Counted from the first letter of the stretch, positions 10,801 to 19,909 are shown. The stretch: DNA of 64,000 nucleotides from JBFWMG01 sp050251715 (GCA_050251715.1 JBFWMG010000002.1:124001-188000); one strand, 5' to 3'. The notes: generated from the sequence alone by a model not told the origin. A program made the numbers and translations.

Positions 10801-12615
10801 CGTGACGTCGCTCATCACGGCAACAAATATCGACTTTTCATTTACGATGTCGGTATTGAGGGCGATTTCCATGGGGAATTGCGTGCCGTCCTTCCTCAGC
10901 GCCGGCACCACGGTCAATGTGCCGAGCACCTTGGCCGGGCCGCCCTTGAGGTAGTTGCGGATGTACTGGTCGTGCTCGCTGCGGTAGGGTTCGGGCATCA
11001 GCATCTTGATGCTCTTCCCGAGGATTTCTTCCCTGGTGTACCCGAATATCTCCTGCGCCGCCGGACTGAATTCGTTGATGAGACCTTGCGCGTCGATAAC
11101 GATGATACCGCTGTTCGCCGTATCGATGATGCCGCGCAGGTATGCTGTCCGCTCCTCGACCTTTTCCTCCAGCTCCTTTTTGGCTTTCTCCAATTCAATG
11201 CGCGCCTGCTCCGCTGCGGAGATGTCCACAAACGTCTCCAGCAGCAGCTTGCGATCACCCTTGGTGATGAATGACACCGATTTCATGATCGGTATGATGT
11301 GTCCGTCCCTGTGCAGCAGTTTCCGCCTTGACATGTCCCGTGCCTGGCCAAGATCGAGGATGGGGCAATGGTTGGCCTCTGACGGACATGTCAGCCTGTG
11401 GCATATGTTGCCGACAACGTCATCCTTGCTGTATCCTGTAAGCTGTTGCGCGAATTTGTTGATGTCCACGATGACTCTGCTTTCCGGGTCCACCAGCAGT
11501 ATGCCCGCCTCGATGGCATCGAACAGCTGGCTGAGGAACTCTTCATTTGTAGAGATCTCTTCCGACTTCTGCATGATGGCCTGATTCGCATGTTCGATAC
11601 GGTCAACCATGCTGTTTATGCGTATGCTCAGGTCATGGATTTCGTCGTTGCCTTCGATGGCTATGAGGTGCGCCTCGCCTGGGGCATTCTCGCGGCGCGA
11701 GATCTGCCGCATGAGCGACTCCAGCCGTTTGAGGACTTTTTGGTGGAGCAAGAGATAGCCGACGAAGCTCAACAAAAAAATCGCGGCACCGACGATCAGC
11801 AAATAATATGTGGAAAGCCGCTGTCCATCTTGAGAAAAATGCCTGTCGGTGAATACCTGCAACAGCGCTGCTGGATTGCCTCGTATGTCGTAGAGAATGC
11901 CTGAACCCGTTGAGACATCCTCCCGCTCGGAGCAAACGTATACGTTGTCCTTGGATCCTTTGGCCCCGGTATACATTTTTATTGCGTCCTCTGGCCGCAC
12001 AATGGCCACACGCACACCCAGCAGCGCCGAAATTTCCTGGGCCATCTCCTTTGTCACCAGGCGCGCGAATACCAAGCTGCCCATGGTCGGGCCAGTGGCC
12101 TCGCTCGTCAGGATCGGCCTTTTGGCAACCAGGGCCAGCTCGCCACTATCCAGGAGGAGGAGTCCTCCTTGCCCCCCCGGACCTTCGAACACCCCTGGCA
12201 GCATTTCCGCGACATTGTGATAGATTTTGGTGGCGAGGCTTTCGTCAAATGCTCCTTCGCCATTGATGCCGTTCAAGAAGATCACCTCTCCCTGACGGTT
12301 CAAAACCGCGAGGCAGGCGAGGGACTGTGCCTGGAACGTGTCAAGCGTAAGGTTTGAATCGATGAATTCCGGACTCCGGTCTTGCGCGAACTGATAGGCG
12401 TCGTCCCAACTGGCCCAATCCACCAACAGCCGGTCCAGGTTGCTCTGTTTTAAATTCAAAGCCCTTGTGGCGGTTTTGACCATCTGGCGCGTTTGATCGT
12501 CTTCCAGATGCTTGAATCCGCTATTGACGATCATCTTCGATATGACAACCTGGAAGACGGTGAAAGAGACAATGACAACCAGGATGCCCACTATGGAAAA
12601 GGTGCGGAGCTTCAC
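7810..12615 (-). CDS. Hybrid sensor histidine kinase: CHASE4, four PAS, HisKA, ATPase, two receivers, Hpt
   Basis: Membrane-bound signalling kinase of about 1,601 residues with an internal phosphorelay. Order from the N-terminus: transmembrane helix (8-30), CHASE4-like periplasmic sensor (30-270), second helix (271-293), then PAS domains near 360, 498, 625 and 738. HisKA follows (FLANMSHEIRTPMNAIIGLS, His near 880), then the HATPase with GGAGLGLAISKKL near 1065. Receiver 1 near 1118 (VLVVDDN, AILDWDLPG) and receiver 2 near 1272 (LLVAEDNEINQ, GVLMDCQMPVLDG) precede a C-terminal Hpt domain with AHTLKGVAANIG near 1460. All phospho-acceptors appear present. I prefer the GTG at 12615, which has GAGGG five bases upstream and leaves a short cytoplasmic tail before the first helix. 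An in-frame ATG at 12687 lacks a ribosome-binding site. It lies ~90 bases after the HD-GYP gene on the same strand, so the two are probably one operon. Confidence 0.93.
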   Translation of the reverse strand: MKLRTFSIVGILVVIVSFTVFQVVISKMIVNSGFKHLEDDQTRQMVKTATRALNLKQSNLDRLLVDWASWDDAYQFAQDRSPEFIDSNLTLDTFQAQSLACLAVLNRQGEVIFLNGINGEGAFDESLATKIYHNVAEMLPGVFEGPGGQGGLLLLDSGELALVAKRPILTSEATGPTMGSLVFARLVTKEMAQEISALLGVRVAIVRPEDAIKMYTGAKGSKDNVYVCSEREDVSTGSGILYDIRGNPAALLQVFTDRHFSQDGQRLSTYYLLIVGAAIFLLSFVGYLLLHQKVLKRLESLMRQISRRENAPGEAHLIAIEGNDEIHDLSIRINSMVDRIEHANQAIMQKSEEISTNEEFLSQLFDAIEAGILLVDPESRVIVDINKFAQQLTGYSKDDVVGNICHRLTCPSEANHCPILDLGQARDMSRRKLLHRDGHIIPIMKSVSFITKGDRKLLLETFVDISAAEQARIELEKAKKELEEKVEERTAYLRGIIDTANSGIIVIDAQGLINEFSPAAQEIFGYTREEILGKSIKMLMPEPYRSEHDQYIRNYLKGGPAKVLGTLTVVPALRKDGTQFPMEIALNTDIVNEKSIFVAVMSDVTERIKMEEGIAKEQKRLRELLETSPVGVGITVDGVVKFANTSMAQMGLHLGKHVTSAYADPSIRRYMLDILDKEGRITNFETQLFNQDGHVIDVMMNMYHYDYEDKNGILGWVIDITARKAMETAIRESQAKYQRLVDELGGRFTIFSFKPDGEILFVSEGFNSVFGLNRDDVTGQRWQDAIAWLPGEVERGMEAFRDILASGKTFLELELKFTHAHGGLRSVLVSEHPVFDAAGQLATIDGILEDITMRKAAEAALAQAKSVAEEATRAKSDFLANMSHEIRTPMNAIIGLSYLALQNELNEKQRRYIEKVHNSAEYLLGLLNDILDFSKIEAGKLDMERINFFLEDVFDNIASVVGVKAQEAGLQLMFDLPCDLPTALVGDPLRLGQVLLNLGNNAIKFTSEGEVVMSVRVSAESEGEVTLHFSVRDTGIGLTTAQQGKLFQHFSQADTSITRKYGGAGLGLAISKKLTEMMGGKIWLESTPGVGSTFHFTARFARQPQNLRASGCVRECTPLHVLVVDDNATARTIFFEMLHGFGFTVDLADSSESALHLLEMQDENRPYDLAILDWDLPGMTGVEVVRTMQADAAIKHMPMVILVSAYSHTALQHEVEDTPAIVDVLSKPIMPSTLFDAIMIARQGEVCRESRTMIRRGELQQTTAKLTNTTLLVAEDNEINQDVVADLLASHGIACKMASNGQEAIRMLEEEDFDGVLMDCQMPVLDGYSATRKIRKQERFKDLPIIALTANVMVGDREKAIEAGMNDHIGKPIRIEELLMVLGRWIRPSVPLSPSPRKNDPAGLGEIHGIEVAAGLHTVEGNVALYRRLLLKFRETYKDFAALFRAAQQDQDEDAPLRCAHTLKGVAANIGAYTILEKATILESIFLGHAPGQDIEPILREIVDEISHVCASLDALFEHNTVESPRDMPTDAPTNGETLACLKELRAMIDEADIKALNVIEKLRSMPGHRKYEREIRNIAAALEDYDFDAALEAFDTITMP

Positions 12616-12708
12616 GGCTACCCTCGCGTTCGGTCTAACACATCCCCTCCGCGCGCAGCGCGCGAAGGAGGCCACTTTGTGTGGCATGTACGGCGAAAAG
12701 GATGAACA

Positions 12709-13737
12709 TTACTCCGGATCGGCGTGCTGTCTGGCGAGTGCCCGTATTTCGTCCAGATGATTCAAAAAGATGGAGACCAGCGCGGGGTCGAAATGTCTCC
12801 CCGCTTCTTCCTTGACCAGCGCGACGGCCTTGTCAAACGGCCACGCCTCCTTGTAGGGGCGGTTACTGGTAAGGGCATCAAAGACATCCGCAATGGCGAC
12901 GATGCGCCCGGCCAGGGGAATGTCTTCTCCCTTGAGGCCTTTCGGATAACCTGTCCCGTCCCACTTCTCGTGGTGCGTCAAGGCCACAATCCGTGCCAGG
13001 TGCAGGAGCGGCGTATCATGTTCGCCAATGATTTTCGCACCAAAATCAGTGTGCTGTTGCATAATGAATCTTTCATGGTTGTCCAACAATCCTGGCTTGC
13101 GGAGAATGTTGTCCGGTATGCCGATCTTCCCCACATCATGCATGGGCGCGGCGTTCAACAGCAGATCCACCTCTTCGTCGCTCATCCCCATGCCTTGCGC
13201 CACGACTTTGCAGTAATAACTCATGCGGACAACGTGCATGCCTGTTTCGTTGTCCTTGTATTCGGCGGCGAGGCCAAGCCTGCGAATGATTTCCAGCCTG
13301 CTTTCGTTCAGCTCCTTTGTTCTTTCATGAACCAAATGCTCCAAATCCCTGTTTTGGTCGTACAATCGCAGATGGGTCTTTACTCTTGCCCGAACAATGG
13401 GAGCGCTGACTGGTTTGGTGATGTAATCGACGGCTCCAATGGCAAACCCGCGTGCCTCGTCGGCGACATCGTTCATCGCGGTGATGAATATGACCGGGAT
13501 ATCCTTGGTTTTGAGATCCCGCTTCAGCCGTGAGCAGACATCGTACCCATCCATGTCCGGCATCATGATGTCCAACAGAATGATATCCGGTACAAAACGG
13601 GATGCCACCGCCAAGGCCTTTGTGCCGCTATTGGCGGCCTTCACATTGTACTCGGCTAATATGTTTGACAATACATCGATGTTTGCCGGTGTATCGTCAA
13701 CAACAAGTACCGTTGGCCTTTTCGGTTGATCTCCCAT
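12709..13737 (-). CDS. Response regulator with HD-GYP domain (predicted c-di-GMP phosphodiesterase)
   Basis: Cytoplasmic 342-residue protein. Residues ~10-125 are a receiver (TVLVVDDTPANIDVL, phospho-acceptor in IILLDIMMPDMDG, the switch Thr in FITAMND and the Lys in YITKPV). A short coiled linker follows, then an HD-GYP domain with HDVGKIGIPD and a complete GTGYPKGLKGEDIPL motif, the signature of active c-di-GMP hydrolases. ATG 13737 is chosen because GAGGGAG lies seven bases upstream; an ATG at 13752 is less well placed. It precedes the hybrid kinase on the same strand and probably receives phosphate from it. Its vicinity to the RTX secretion locus suggests, as inference, that falling c-di-GMP controls adhesin display or attachment. 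Confidence 0.93.
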   Translation of the reverse strand: MGDQPKRPTVLVVDDTPANIDVLSNILAEYNVKAANSGTKALAVASRFVPDIILLDIMMPDMDGYDVCSRLKRDLKTKDIPVIFITAMNDVADEARGFAIGAVDYITKPVSAPIVRARVKTHLRLYDQNRDLEHLVHERTKELNESRLEIIRRLGLAAEYKDNETGMHVVRMSYYCKVVAQGMGMSDEEVDLLLNAAPMHDVGKIGIPDNILRKPGLLDNHERFIMQQHTDFGAKIIGEHDTPLLHLARIVALTHHEKWDGTGYPKGLKGEDIPLAGRIVAIADVFDALTSNRPYKEAWPFDKAVALVKEEAGRHFDPALVSIFLNHLDEIRALARQHADPE

Positions 13738-13967
13738 GTCTCCCTCGATCAAAAGAAACGTTGTTTCCAGTGGAGCTTGAATGAGTACGCCTCGTTACAA
13801 ACGCCGCAGCCAATATAACACGGTTTTATCCATAGTGCAGCCCCCACAGGGTATTGGGGGGACGGCCACGGTGTTCACCTGCCGCCGCCATGGGGGTGGT
13901 GGGTTTCGCCGCAACGCATCGAGCCTTTTCGGTTTCGCATGGGGCCGCGCACGGGCTGGGGCGGATG

Positions 13968-15368
13968 TCATGGCGCTGCCGTCTGCGCATCCCCCCGCCA
14001 GCGCGCCACATAGGCGGGTACGTCGAACTTGCGGCGGCAGCCGCGCTCGTTCATGTAGCGGATCTTTCCATAGACCGGGCGTTCGGCCCAGGCCCGGTCG
14101 TGCACGCCCGCCACGGACCACAGCACGCCCACATAACCGTTGGGGTCGCGGCCATCCAGGGCGTATCTGTCGTTGAGCCGGATGGCCGTGGCCACGGCCT
14201 CCTCCGGGGTTGCGGACCATTCCAGAATCTTTTTGGCCCAATACATGCGCATGTAGCCGTGCAGTCCGCCCGAGCGCACCAGTTCCGTCTGCGCCGCGTT
14301 CCACAGCGCCTCGTGCGTGGCGCCGGCCTCGAACGCGGCGGTGTCGTATACGGCCGCCCGCGTGTCGCCGCTGTGCGCGGCCAGGGTCGCGCGCGCCCAG
14401 TCCGCCGCGCCCTCCAGGCGGTCATAGGCCGGGTTGTGCAGGCAGAAATTGTCCGACAGCTCCCGCCGCACGATGAGTTCCTCCAGAAACGCCAGCGCGT
14501 TGGCGTCCGTGCCCGCTGTGCGTTCCAGCGCCTCATGCGCGGCCAGCGCCGCCCGCTGCGGGGCGAGCTGGCCAAAGTGGAAATAGGGCGACAGGCCGGA
14601 CTGGGCGTGGGCGTTGGGGTCGTTGCGTTGTGCGGCGTAGCGGGCCAGGCGCTCCGCGACGAACGCGTCCAGCGCGGCACGTCCCGCAACCATGCCGGGC
14701 CGCGTCTCCACCGGCCCCACGCCCGGGTCGGGCCGCGCAAAGGCGCACGCCGCGTCCCAGTCCACGGCGGCGGACGCCGGGGCCGGGAAGGGGTGGCGCA
14801 AAAGCGGCGGAAACGGCGTCAGAAATTCCGGCAGCAGGCGATGGATCTTGGGCCGGAACGTGGCGGCGGCGTATTCCTGTTTGCCGGAGGCGCGGCGGCA
14901 GGGCACGATGTTGTGGGCGTCCACCTCGACCACGGGAACGGTGAGCCGGGCGCAGGCCTGGTCCAGCCATTGCCGCTTGAGGCGCAGGGGATCGAAGTCC
15001 GTGACCACGGCCCCGGCCTTGCGGGCCGCCGCGTGGGCGGCCAGGGTTTCGGGCGGGTGGCCGGGGAGCAGGGTGAAGCCGATGCCGTGCGCCAGGCACG
15101 CCTCGCGCACCTCGCGCAGGCCGTGCAGCATGAAGTGGTAATGGCGCAGCGTGGCCCCCGGATAGGCGGGGGCGAGGCAAAACACCACTTCCAGGGGGAC
15201 GTGCGCGGCCAGGGCCACGTCCTGGGCGTGCAGGAGCGCCCAGTTGTCATGCACGCGCTGGTCGCGGGACATCCAAAGGATGACCGGCCCTTGTGGGGGC
15301 GGCCCCTCCCTGCACAGGCGCAGGCGGTCCGGGTGGACGCGCCGCGCCGCATCGTCCTTCATGTCCAT
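13968..15368 (-). CDS. Class II cyclobutane pyrimidine dimer photolyase
   Basis: Light-driven repair flavoenzyme (466 residues) that splits cyclobutane pyrimidine dimers. The N-terminal antenna domain reads PVILWMSRDQRVHDNWAL. The C-terminal FAD domain contains FLEELIVRRELSDNFC, MRMYWAKKILEWS and the class II signature RDPNGYVGVLWSVAGVHDRAW, spread over residues ~290-440. Length fits the class (about 450-480). The start at 15368 is the first ATG; another ATG at 15362 is equally possible and neither has a strong ribosome-binding site. It is transcribed away from the repeat element at 15408-15515 and seems monocistronic. Photolyase in a sulfate reducer is not unusual but implies light exposure. 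Confidence 0.92.
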   Translation of the reverse strand: MDMKDDAARRVHPDRLRLCREGPPPQGPVILWMSRDQRVHDNWALLHAQDVALAAHVPLEVVFCLAPAYPGATLRHYHFMLHGLREVREACLAHGIGFTLLPGHPPETLAAHAAARKAGAVVTDFDPLRLKRQWLDQACARLTVPVVEVDAHNIVPCRRASGKQEYAAATFRPKIHRLLPEFLTPFPPLLRHPFPAPASAAVDWDAACAFARPDPGVGPVETRPGMVAGRAALDAFVAERLARYAAQRNDPNAHAQSGLSPYFHFGQLAPQRAALAAHEALERTAGTDANALAFLEELIVRRELSDNFCLHNPAYDRLEGAADWARATLAAHSGDTRAAVYDTAAFEAGATHEALWNAAQTELVRSGGLHGYMRMYWAKKILEWSATPEEAVATAIRLNDRYALDGRDPNGYVGVLWSVAGVHDRAWAERPVYGKIRYMNERGCRRKFDVPAYVARWRGDAQTAAP

Positions 15369-15407
15369 GGCACGAGCCTACCATATGCCGGAGCCGGGAG
15401 AAACGGG

Positions 15408-15515
15408 GTTGGAGCATCTTAACCTTGAAAAAGATGAGATGCTCTTATGCACTTTTTTGAAATAATGCTTCATTATTTCAAATCGCCGCATTGTTTCAAT
15501 GCGAACATGCGCTAG
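15408..15515. repeat. Palindromic intergenic element, copy 1
   Basis: About 107 bases made of three consecutive stems. Outer-left: GAGCATCT with AGATGCTC. Middle: TTGAAATAATG with CATTATTTCAA (11-bp perfect stem, loop CTT). Right: CGCATTG (15487-15493) with CAATGCG (15497-15503). The right terminus CTAG (15512-15515) overlaps the TAG stop codon of the EamA gene. It is homologous to the elements at 24075 and 28801. Confidence 0.85.
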
Positions 15516-16381
15516 CGGGCGAAATAGGTGAGGCATGCGCCGACCACGATGCCCGTGACGCCGAGCAGGCGGGGCAGGGTGATGGCCTCCTTGAGCAGCC
15601 AGCCGCCCAGGGCCACGCCGAACACCAGGCTCAGCTGGCGTAGCGCGCCCACATAGGCGAGCTTGCTCATGTTCAGGGCAAAGAGCATGAGCACGTAGGA
15701 GAAGGTGTTCAGGAACGAGACGCCGAGGATGCGCCACTTGTTGGCCCGCCATTCGCGCCGCACGGCCGTGCGGCCGCACCGCGCCAGGGAAGGATAGAAA
15801 TACAGGCCCGTGAGCACGGTGTAGCAATACATGTAGAGAAAGGGGTGCATGTGCGTCACGGCCACGCGCCCCCAGAGGGTGTAGAGGGCCACGGTAAAGG
15901 CGGACGCCACGGCCAGCGCCACCCCGGCCCGTTCCCTGGCGCGTTCGTGGGGCGCGGGGGCGGCCCGGTGGCGCGGGCGCCGCTGGATGACCACGACCCC
16001 GGCCGAGACCAGCAGCACCGAGGCCCAGCCCGCGCCGTCGATGGTCTCGCCGAAGATCATGTAGGCGAGCAGGGGCAGAAACAGGGTGCTGGAACGGGAA
16101 ATGGGGTAGGCCAGGGCCAGGTCGAGGCGCTTGTAGGCATTGGCCAGCAGCACATAGTTGGCAATGGACAACACCGCGCCCACGCCCACGTACAGCCACA
16201 TGGACAGGTCGAGTTCCCAGCGCTGCGCGGCAAAGGCGAAGGGCAGGGCGTACATGACGGGTTCCGCGATCTTGGTGCAGCCGAGAAAGGCGTCCTTGTC
16301 CAGCGCCTGCTTGAACAGGAAATTCCAGGAGCCGTGCGCCAGGGCGGAAAGAATGACGAGCAGGAAGGGGAGGTTGTCCAT
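15512..16381 (-). CDS. EamA/DMT-family permease (10 transmembrane helices)
   Basis: Integral inner-membrane protein of 289 residues with two EamA-type halves of five helices each, separated by a basic cytoplasmic loop (RRPRHRAAPAPHERARERAG). The N-terminus LVILSALAHGSWNFLFKQAL and the end of the first half AYPISRSSTLFLPLLAYMIFG are typical of drug/metabolite transporters. The second half repeats the pattern in LRQLSLVFGVALGGWLLKEA. The substrate cannot be told from sequence; relatives export amino acids, nucleotides or metabolites. The start at 16381 is the first Met before helix 1. The stop codon lies inside the palindromic element. Upstream is an AT-rich divergent promoter region shared with the plus-strand gene at 16704. 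Confidence 0.85.
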   Translation of the reverse strand: MDNLPFLLVILSALAHGSWNFLFKQALDKDAFLGCTKIAEPVMYALPFAFAAQRWELDLSMWLYVGVGAVLSIANYVLLANAYKRLDLALAYPISRSSTLFLPLLAYMIFGETIDGAGWASVLLVSAGVVVIQRRPRHRAAPAPHERARERAGVALAVASAFTVALYTLWGRVAVTHMHPFLYMYCYTVLTGLYFYPSLARCGRTAVRREWRANKWRILGVSFLNTFSYVLMLFALNMSKLAYVGALRQLSLVFGVALGGWLLKEAITLPRLLGVTGIVVGACLTYFAR

Positions 16382-16703
16382 GGTGGTCCAGCGGGTAGCG
16401 GGCGGCGCGGCATGCGCCGCCGTGTTGTGCGTGGGCGGCGATTATCACGATTGTGTGTCAAAGATCCAGAACCCATGACGCTATACAATAATATGTATCA
16501 AATTGTTATATAATGTCTTTTGATAAAAAATCGGCGTGACAACGCTGCTTTTCGCGTGCTAATGTTACGTTTGTGTTACGAACTGGTGGCGCGCGTTGGG
16601 GGCTTCTTGCGCCGCGCGGCATCGTTGGCCGACAGCCTCGCGTCCTGGTGGGCGGCGGGGTGCGTCATGGATGTACATGGCTCGTTTTTCCTCGCTTGGA
16701 ACC
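16382..16703. promoter_or_regulatory. AT-rich divergent intergenic region
   Basis: The stretch 16440-16560 is clearly AT-richer than its surroundings and separates divergent genes. Readable boxes include TTGACA on the minus strand (in TTTGACACACAATC near 16455) and TATAAT within TTATATAATG near 16507 on the plus strand. No pair with ideal spacing was found, so exact start sites are not assigned. No gene is seen. Confidence 0.4.
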
Positions 16704-19700
16704 ATGCCCAAGAGGCCGCGTGCGGCGCTCAACAGGCCGGAAGGGGTTTCGCCCCTGTACTTTGACCGGCACGACTACGACCTCATCCACATAGTGCGCG
16801 ATGTGGGCGCGCGGGCGGGCTACACCGGCCTCAAGCGGCTACTCGCGCCGCAACTCCACCCCCACGGCATCAAGCAGTTGGCGGCCACGCACGGGCTGCG
16901 CATCGCCTACGCCGTGGCCCATCTCCTGCGCTCGCTGGAAGCGGGCGAGGCCGAGGACAGGCTGGACGCCCTGCGCACCGTGCGCGACGAGGTGCTGGCC
17001 ACTCCGCAACTGGGGTTGCGCCTCAATACGGGCCGCCTGCTCCTGCAGATCATGAAGGAGCTTATCCGCAGCGACAACGATCCGGTGCGCCAGCTCCAGC
17101 TTGCCCACGATTTCCGCATGGCCGTGTCCGGCAAACCCACCTTCGTGCTGGAGCAGCTGGAACGCTACCACCTCATCGAGACCCCGGAGGAATGGAACCA
17201 CCTCGCCTTTGACGACCACGTCCACGACGCCAACACCAAGGGCCGCAAGTCCGCCACCCATCTGGTCATGGACGCCTGGATCAAGGGCATCCGCAGCCTG
17301 ACCGTGATCTACTACAACGCCGTGCGGCCGGAAGTGGCGGCGGAACTGCTGGAGGCGGCCGCCATCATGGACGTGAAGGTGCGCATCGGCATCGAGCTGT
17401 GCGCCCGGTTCCATGGCCGTTTCGTGCGTTTCATCTGGGTGCCCAAGGGGCTTTTCGACGCCCGCAGCGCCAGGGCGTTTCTCAACCAGACCGGGGTGCA
17501 GGCATTCATGGAGCGTGCGCGCCAGGTGTCGGTCTACCAGCGGGGCTATGTGTTCCAGGCGCTGGAGGCCTTCAACGACCGCCATCGCCTCACGGTGAAC
17601 GACCATTTCGGCGTGGCCCTGGAACCGGTCGCGCTTGATGAGTTCATGCAGTTCGTGGGCACGGGGCAGATCTCCCTCTTCCACCTGGGCAACTGCATCC
17701 ACCAGCGGCTCATGGCCCTTTTCCAGGAAAAGGCCGCATCCTTTGCCTCGTTGTCCCCCGAGGAGCGGGAGCGTACCCGCTCCCTGCTCACGGAGATGAA
17801 TCTGCTCGACCCCCTGCATGTGGTGGAGCGGTGGCTCGCGCCGCAGGCCAACCCCGATATCCCCAATCCGGACGTGCCGGGCGATGATCCGGCGCAGCCG
17901 GACATGCTGCGCCTGGACGCGCCCACCCTGCTGCGCCAGGTGCGCGACGCCCATTCCCAGAGCCGCATCCGCCTTACCCTTGCGGGCCTGGACGCCGCCG
18001 ACGTGCTGGAGCTGCTCTACGACTGCGAGGGCATGATTACCCACCTGGAGGTATTCAACCTCAAGGAGCACATGCACGTGCGCTCATCGGCCTGGGAAAC
18101 CATTCTGGCCTTGCAGGCCGCGCTCAACGACGGCAGCGTGGTCACGCTCAAACGGCTCATCAGGGGCATTGTGGTTGAGGCCGAAGCCTCGGGCATGGAT
18201 CCCGGCCGGCTGGCCAAGCTGCGGGGCATCCTGGGCGGCATCGCGCGGTTGCGCACCTTCTATGCCCGCACCCGGATCAAGTCCTCCCTGGGCTCCGACT
18301 CCACGGGACAGTCGTGCCGCATGTACGGCATGGGGCTGGTGGTGGAGGACACCCTGCCGCTGCGGGCGCGCAAGGCGTTGCGCCGTACGAGTGGCGCCGC
18401 GCCCGTGATCCTGCCCCTGGGCATGGAGGTCTACGAACGGATAACCTACAAGCCTGGCGGCGAAAGTGGCCTCAAGCGCATGGCGTGGCGCATCCCCCTG
18501 CTGCGGCGATTGACCGGGCGGACGGTGCATGAGTGGAAGGAACGGGCCGTGCGCCCCGCTCCCGTGGGCCGGAGCAACCTGCGCACCCTGGGCGGCATCC
18601 ACATGCCGTGCGGGGCGGGCATCGACCTGGAGCCCAAGGCGGCGGCCAAGGAGGCCGGGCGTCTTCCCCTGGCCTACATGAACAGCGCCCTGCTCAATCT
18701 GCTCAAGATTTTCGTGGGGTTCGTGCCCGCGTTTCTCACCTTTGCCCTGACCAAGGACTGGTGGGTGCTCGCCTATGGCGGCGCGTTCATCTGGTTCGGC
18801 ATCACCGGCGTGCGCAACGTGATCCAGTCGGTGCTGGGGTCCGGCGGCCTGCGCCGTTCACCGCTCCTGCGCTGGAACGATCTGGTGAGCTGGCGGCGGT
18901 TGTCCGATTCGCTCCTCTACACCGGTTTTTCCGTGCCGCTGCTCGACTGGCTGGTCAAGACCATACTTCTGGAAAAGGGGTGCGGCGTGACCACGGCCAG
19001 CAATCCCACGCTGCTCTACGCGGTCATGGCCCTGGCCAACGGCGTCTACCTGACCAGCCACAACCTGTTCCGGGGACTGCCCAAGCGGGTGGCGTTCGCC
19101 AATTTCTTCCGCAGCGTGCTGTCCATTCCCATCGCCGTGGCCTGCAACTCCGTGGCCGGGGCGTTGCTGGGCATGGCCGGGGTGGCGGCGGTGGACGCGG
19201 TGCTGCAACGCTGGGCGGCGATCATTTCCAAGCTGGCGTCCGACTGCGTGGCCGGACTCATTGAAGGCATGACCGACCGGGCGCGCAACATCCGCATGCG
19301 CATGTGGGACTACGCGGTGAAGCTGGGCCAGCTTTTCGAGACCCATGCCCGGCTGGAACTGCAATATCCGCACGCGGACGTGCTGCAACTGCTCGAATCC
19401 CCACGCGAGTTCATCCGGGGCGCCATGGCCAGGGACGAGGCGGGCGGCCACGGCGACACTGCGGGTGAAGAGTATGGCCTGGAAAAGGTGGTCATCGTCA
19501 GCGCGCTGGATTTCCTGCACATCTGGATGTGCCAGCCGCGCGCGCCCATCGCCCTGGAGCGGTGCATGCGCGCCATGCCGCAGGAAGAGCGGCAGATATT
19601 CCTCATGTCGCAGTACGTGTTGCTGCGCTACGAGGAAATCTCCCAACTTCTGGTGCAGGGGCTGGTGGGCAAGGATTTCGCCCGGGCACTGTCGTTCTAT

Positions 19701-19850
19701 TTGAACACCTCGGCGGAATACCTGGACAACATCCAGCAATTGGCCTGGAAATACAGCCCCGAGGTGTCGGGAGCGCGCACCTTGCCCAAGGATTTCGCGG
19801 GCGGGGTGATCCGTCCGGGCGTGGGCTTGGAGGAGGGCGACCTGGAATGA
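16704..19850 (+). CDS. Large unrecognised membrane protein (about 1,048 residues)
   Basis: I do not recognise this family. The N-terminal ~640 residues are soluble-looking and helix-rich, with a basic start (MPKRPRAALNRPEG) and an alpha/beta-like stretch near 190-250 (RSLTVIYYNAVRPEV, VKVRIGIELCARFHG). Residues ~655-830 hold five or six hydrophobic segments (LLKIFVGFVPAFLTFAL, WWVLAYGGAFIWFGITGV, FFRSVLSIPIAVACNSVAG). A helical C-terminal domain follows with LLRYEEISQLLVQGLVG. Codon use matches neighbouring genes, so it looks native. The ATG at 16704 with GGA four bases upstream is preferred; ATGs at 16671 and 16677 in frame are alternatives. No operon partner is evident on either side. A processing, transport or signalling role cannot be decided from sequence. 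Confidence 0.75.
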   Translation: MPKRPRAALNRPEGVSPLYFDRHDYDLIHIVRDVGARAGYTGLKRLLAPQLHPHGIKQLAATHGLRIAYAVAHLLRSLEAGEAEDRLDALRTVRDEVLATPQLGLRLNTGRLLLQIMKELIRSDNDPVRQLQLAHDFRMAVSGKPTFVLEQLERYHLIETPEEWNHLAFDDHVHDANTKGRKSATHLVMDAWIKGIRSLTVIYYNAVRPEVAAELLEAAAIMDVKVRIGIELCARFHGRFVRFIWVPKGLFDARSARAFLNQTGVQAFMERARQVSVYQRGYVFQALEAFNDRHRLTVNDHFGVALEPVALDEFMQFVGTGQISLFHLGNCIHQRLMALFQEKAASFASLSPEERERTRSLLTEMNLLDPLHVVERWLAPQANPDIPNPDVPGDDPAQPDMLRLDAPTLLRQVRDAHSQSRIRLTLAGLDAADVLELLYDCEGMITHLEVFNLKEHMHVRSSAWETILALQAALNDGSVVTLKRLIRGIVVEAEASGMDPGRLAKLRGILGGIARLRTFYARTRIKSSLGSDSTGQSCRMYGMGLVVEDTLPLRARKALRRTSGAAPVILPLGMEVYERITYKPGGESGLKRMAWRIPLLRRLTGRTVHEWKERAVRPAPVGRSNLRTLGGIHMPCGAGIDLEPKAAAKEAGRLPLAYMNSALLNLLKIFVGFVPAFLTFALTKDWWVLAYGGAFIWFGITGVRNVIQSVLGSGGLRRSPLLRWNDLVSWRRLSDSLLYTGFSVPLLDWLVKTILLEKGCGVTTASNPTLLYAVMALANGVYLTSHNLFRGLPKRVAFANFFRSVLSIPIAVACNSVAGALLGMAGVAAVDAVLQRWAAIISKLASDCVAGLIEGMTDRARNIRMRMWDYAVKLGQLFETHARLELQYPHADVLQLLESPREFIRGAMARDEAGGHGDTAGEEYGLEKVVIVSALDFLHIWMCQPRAPIALERCMRAMPQEERQIFLMSQYVLLRYEEISQLLVQGLVGKDFARALSFYLNTSAEYLDNIQQLAWKYSPEVSGARTLPKDFAGGVIRPGVGLEEGDLE

Positions 19851-19909
19851 CCCGCCGTCCCGTTGCCGATGCCGCGCCCTGTGGCTTTTCTTCTTTTGCT
19901 TCTGCCGGG

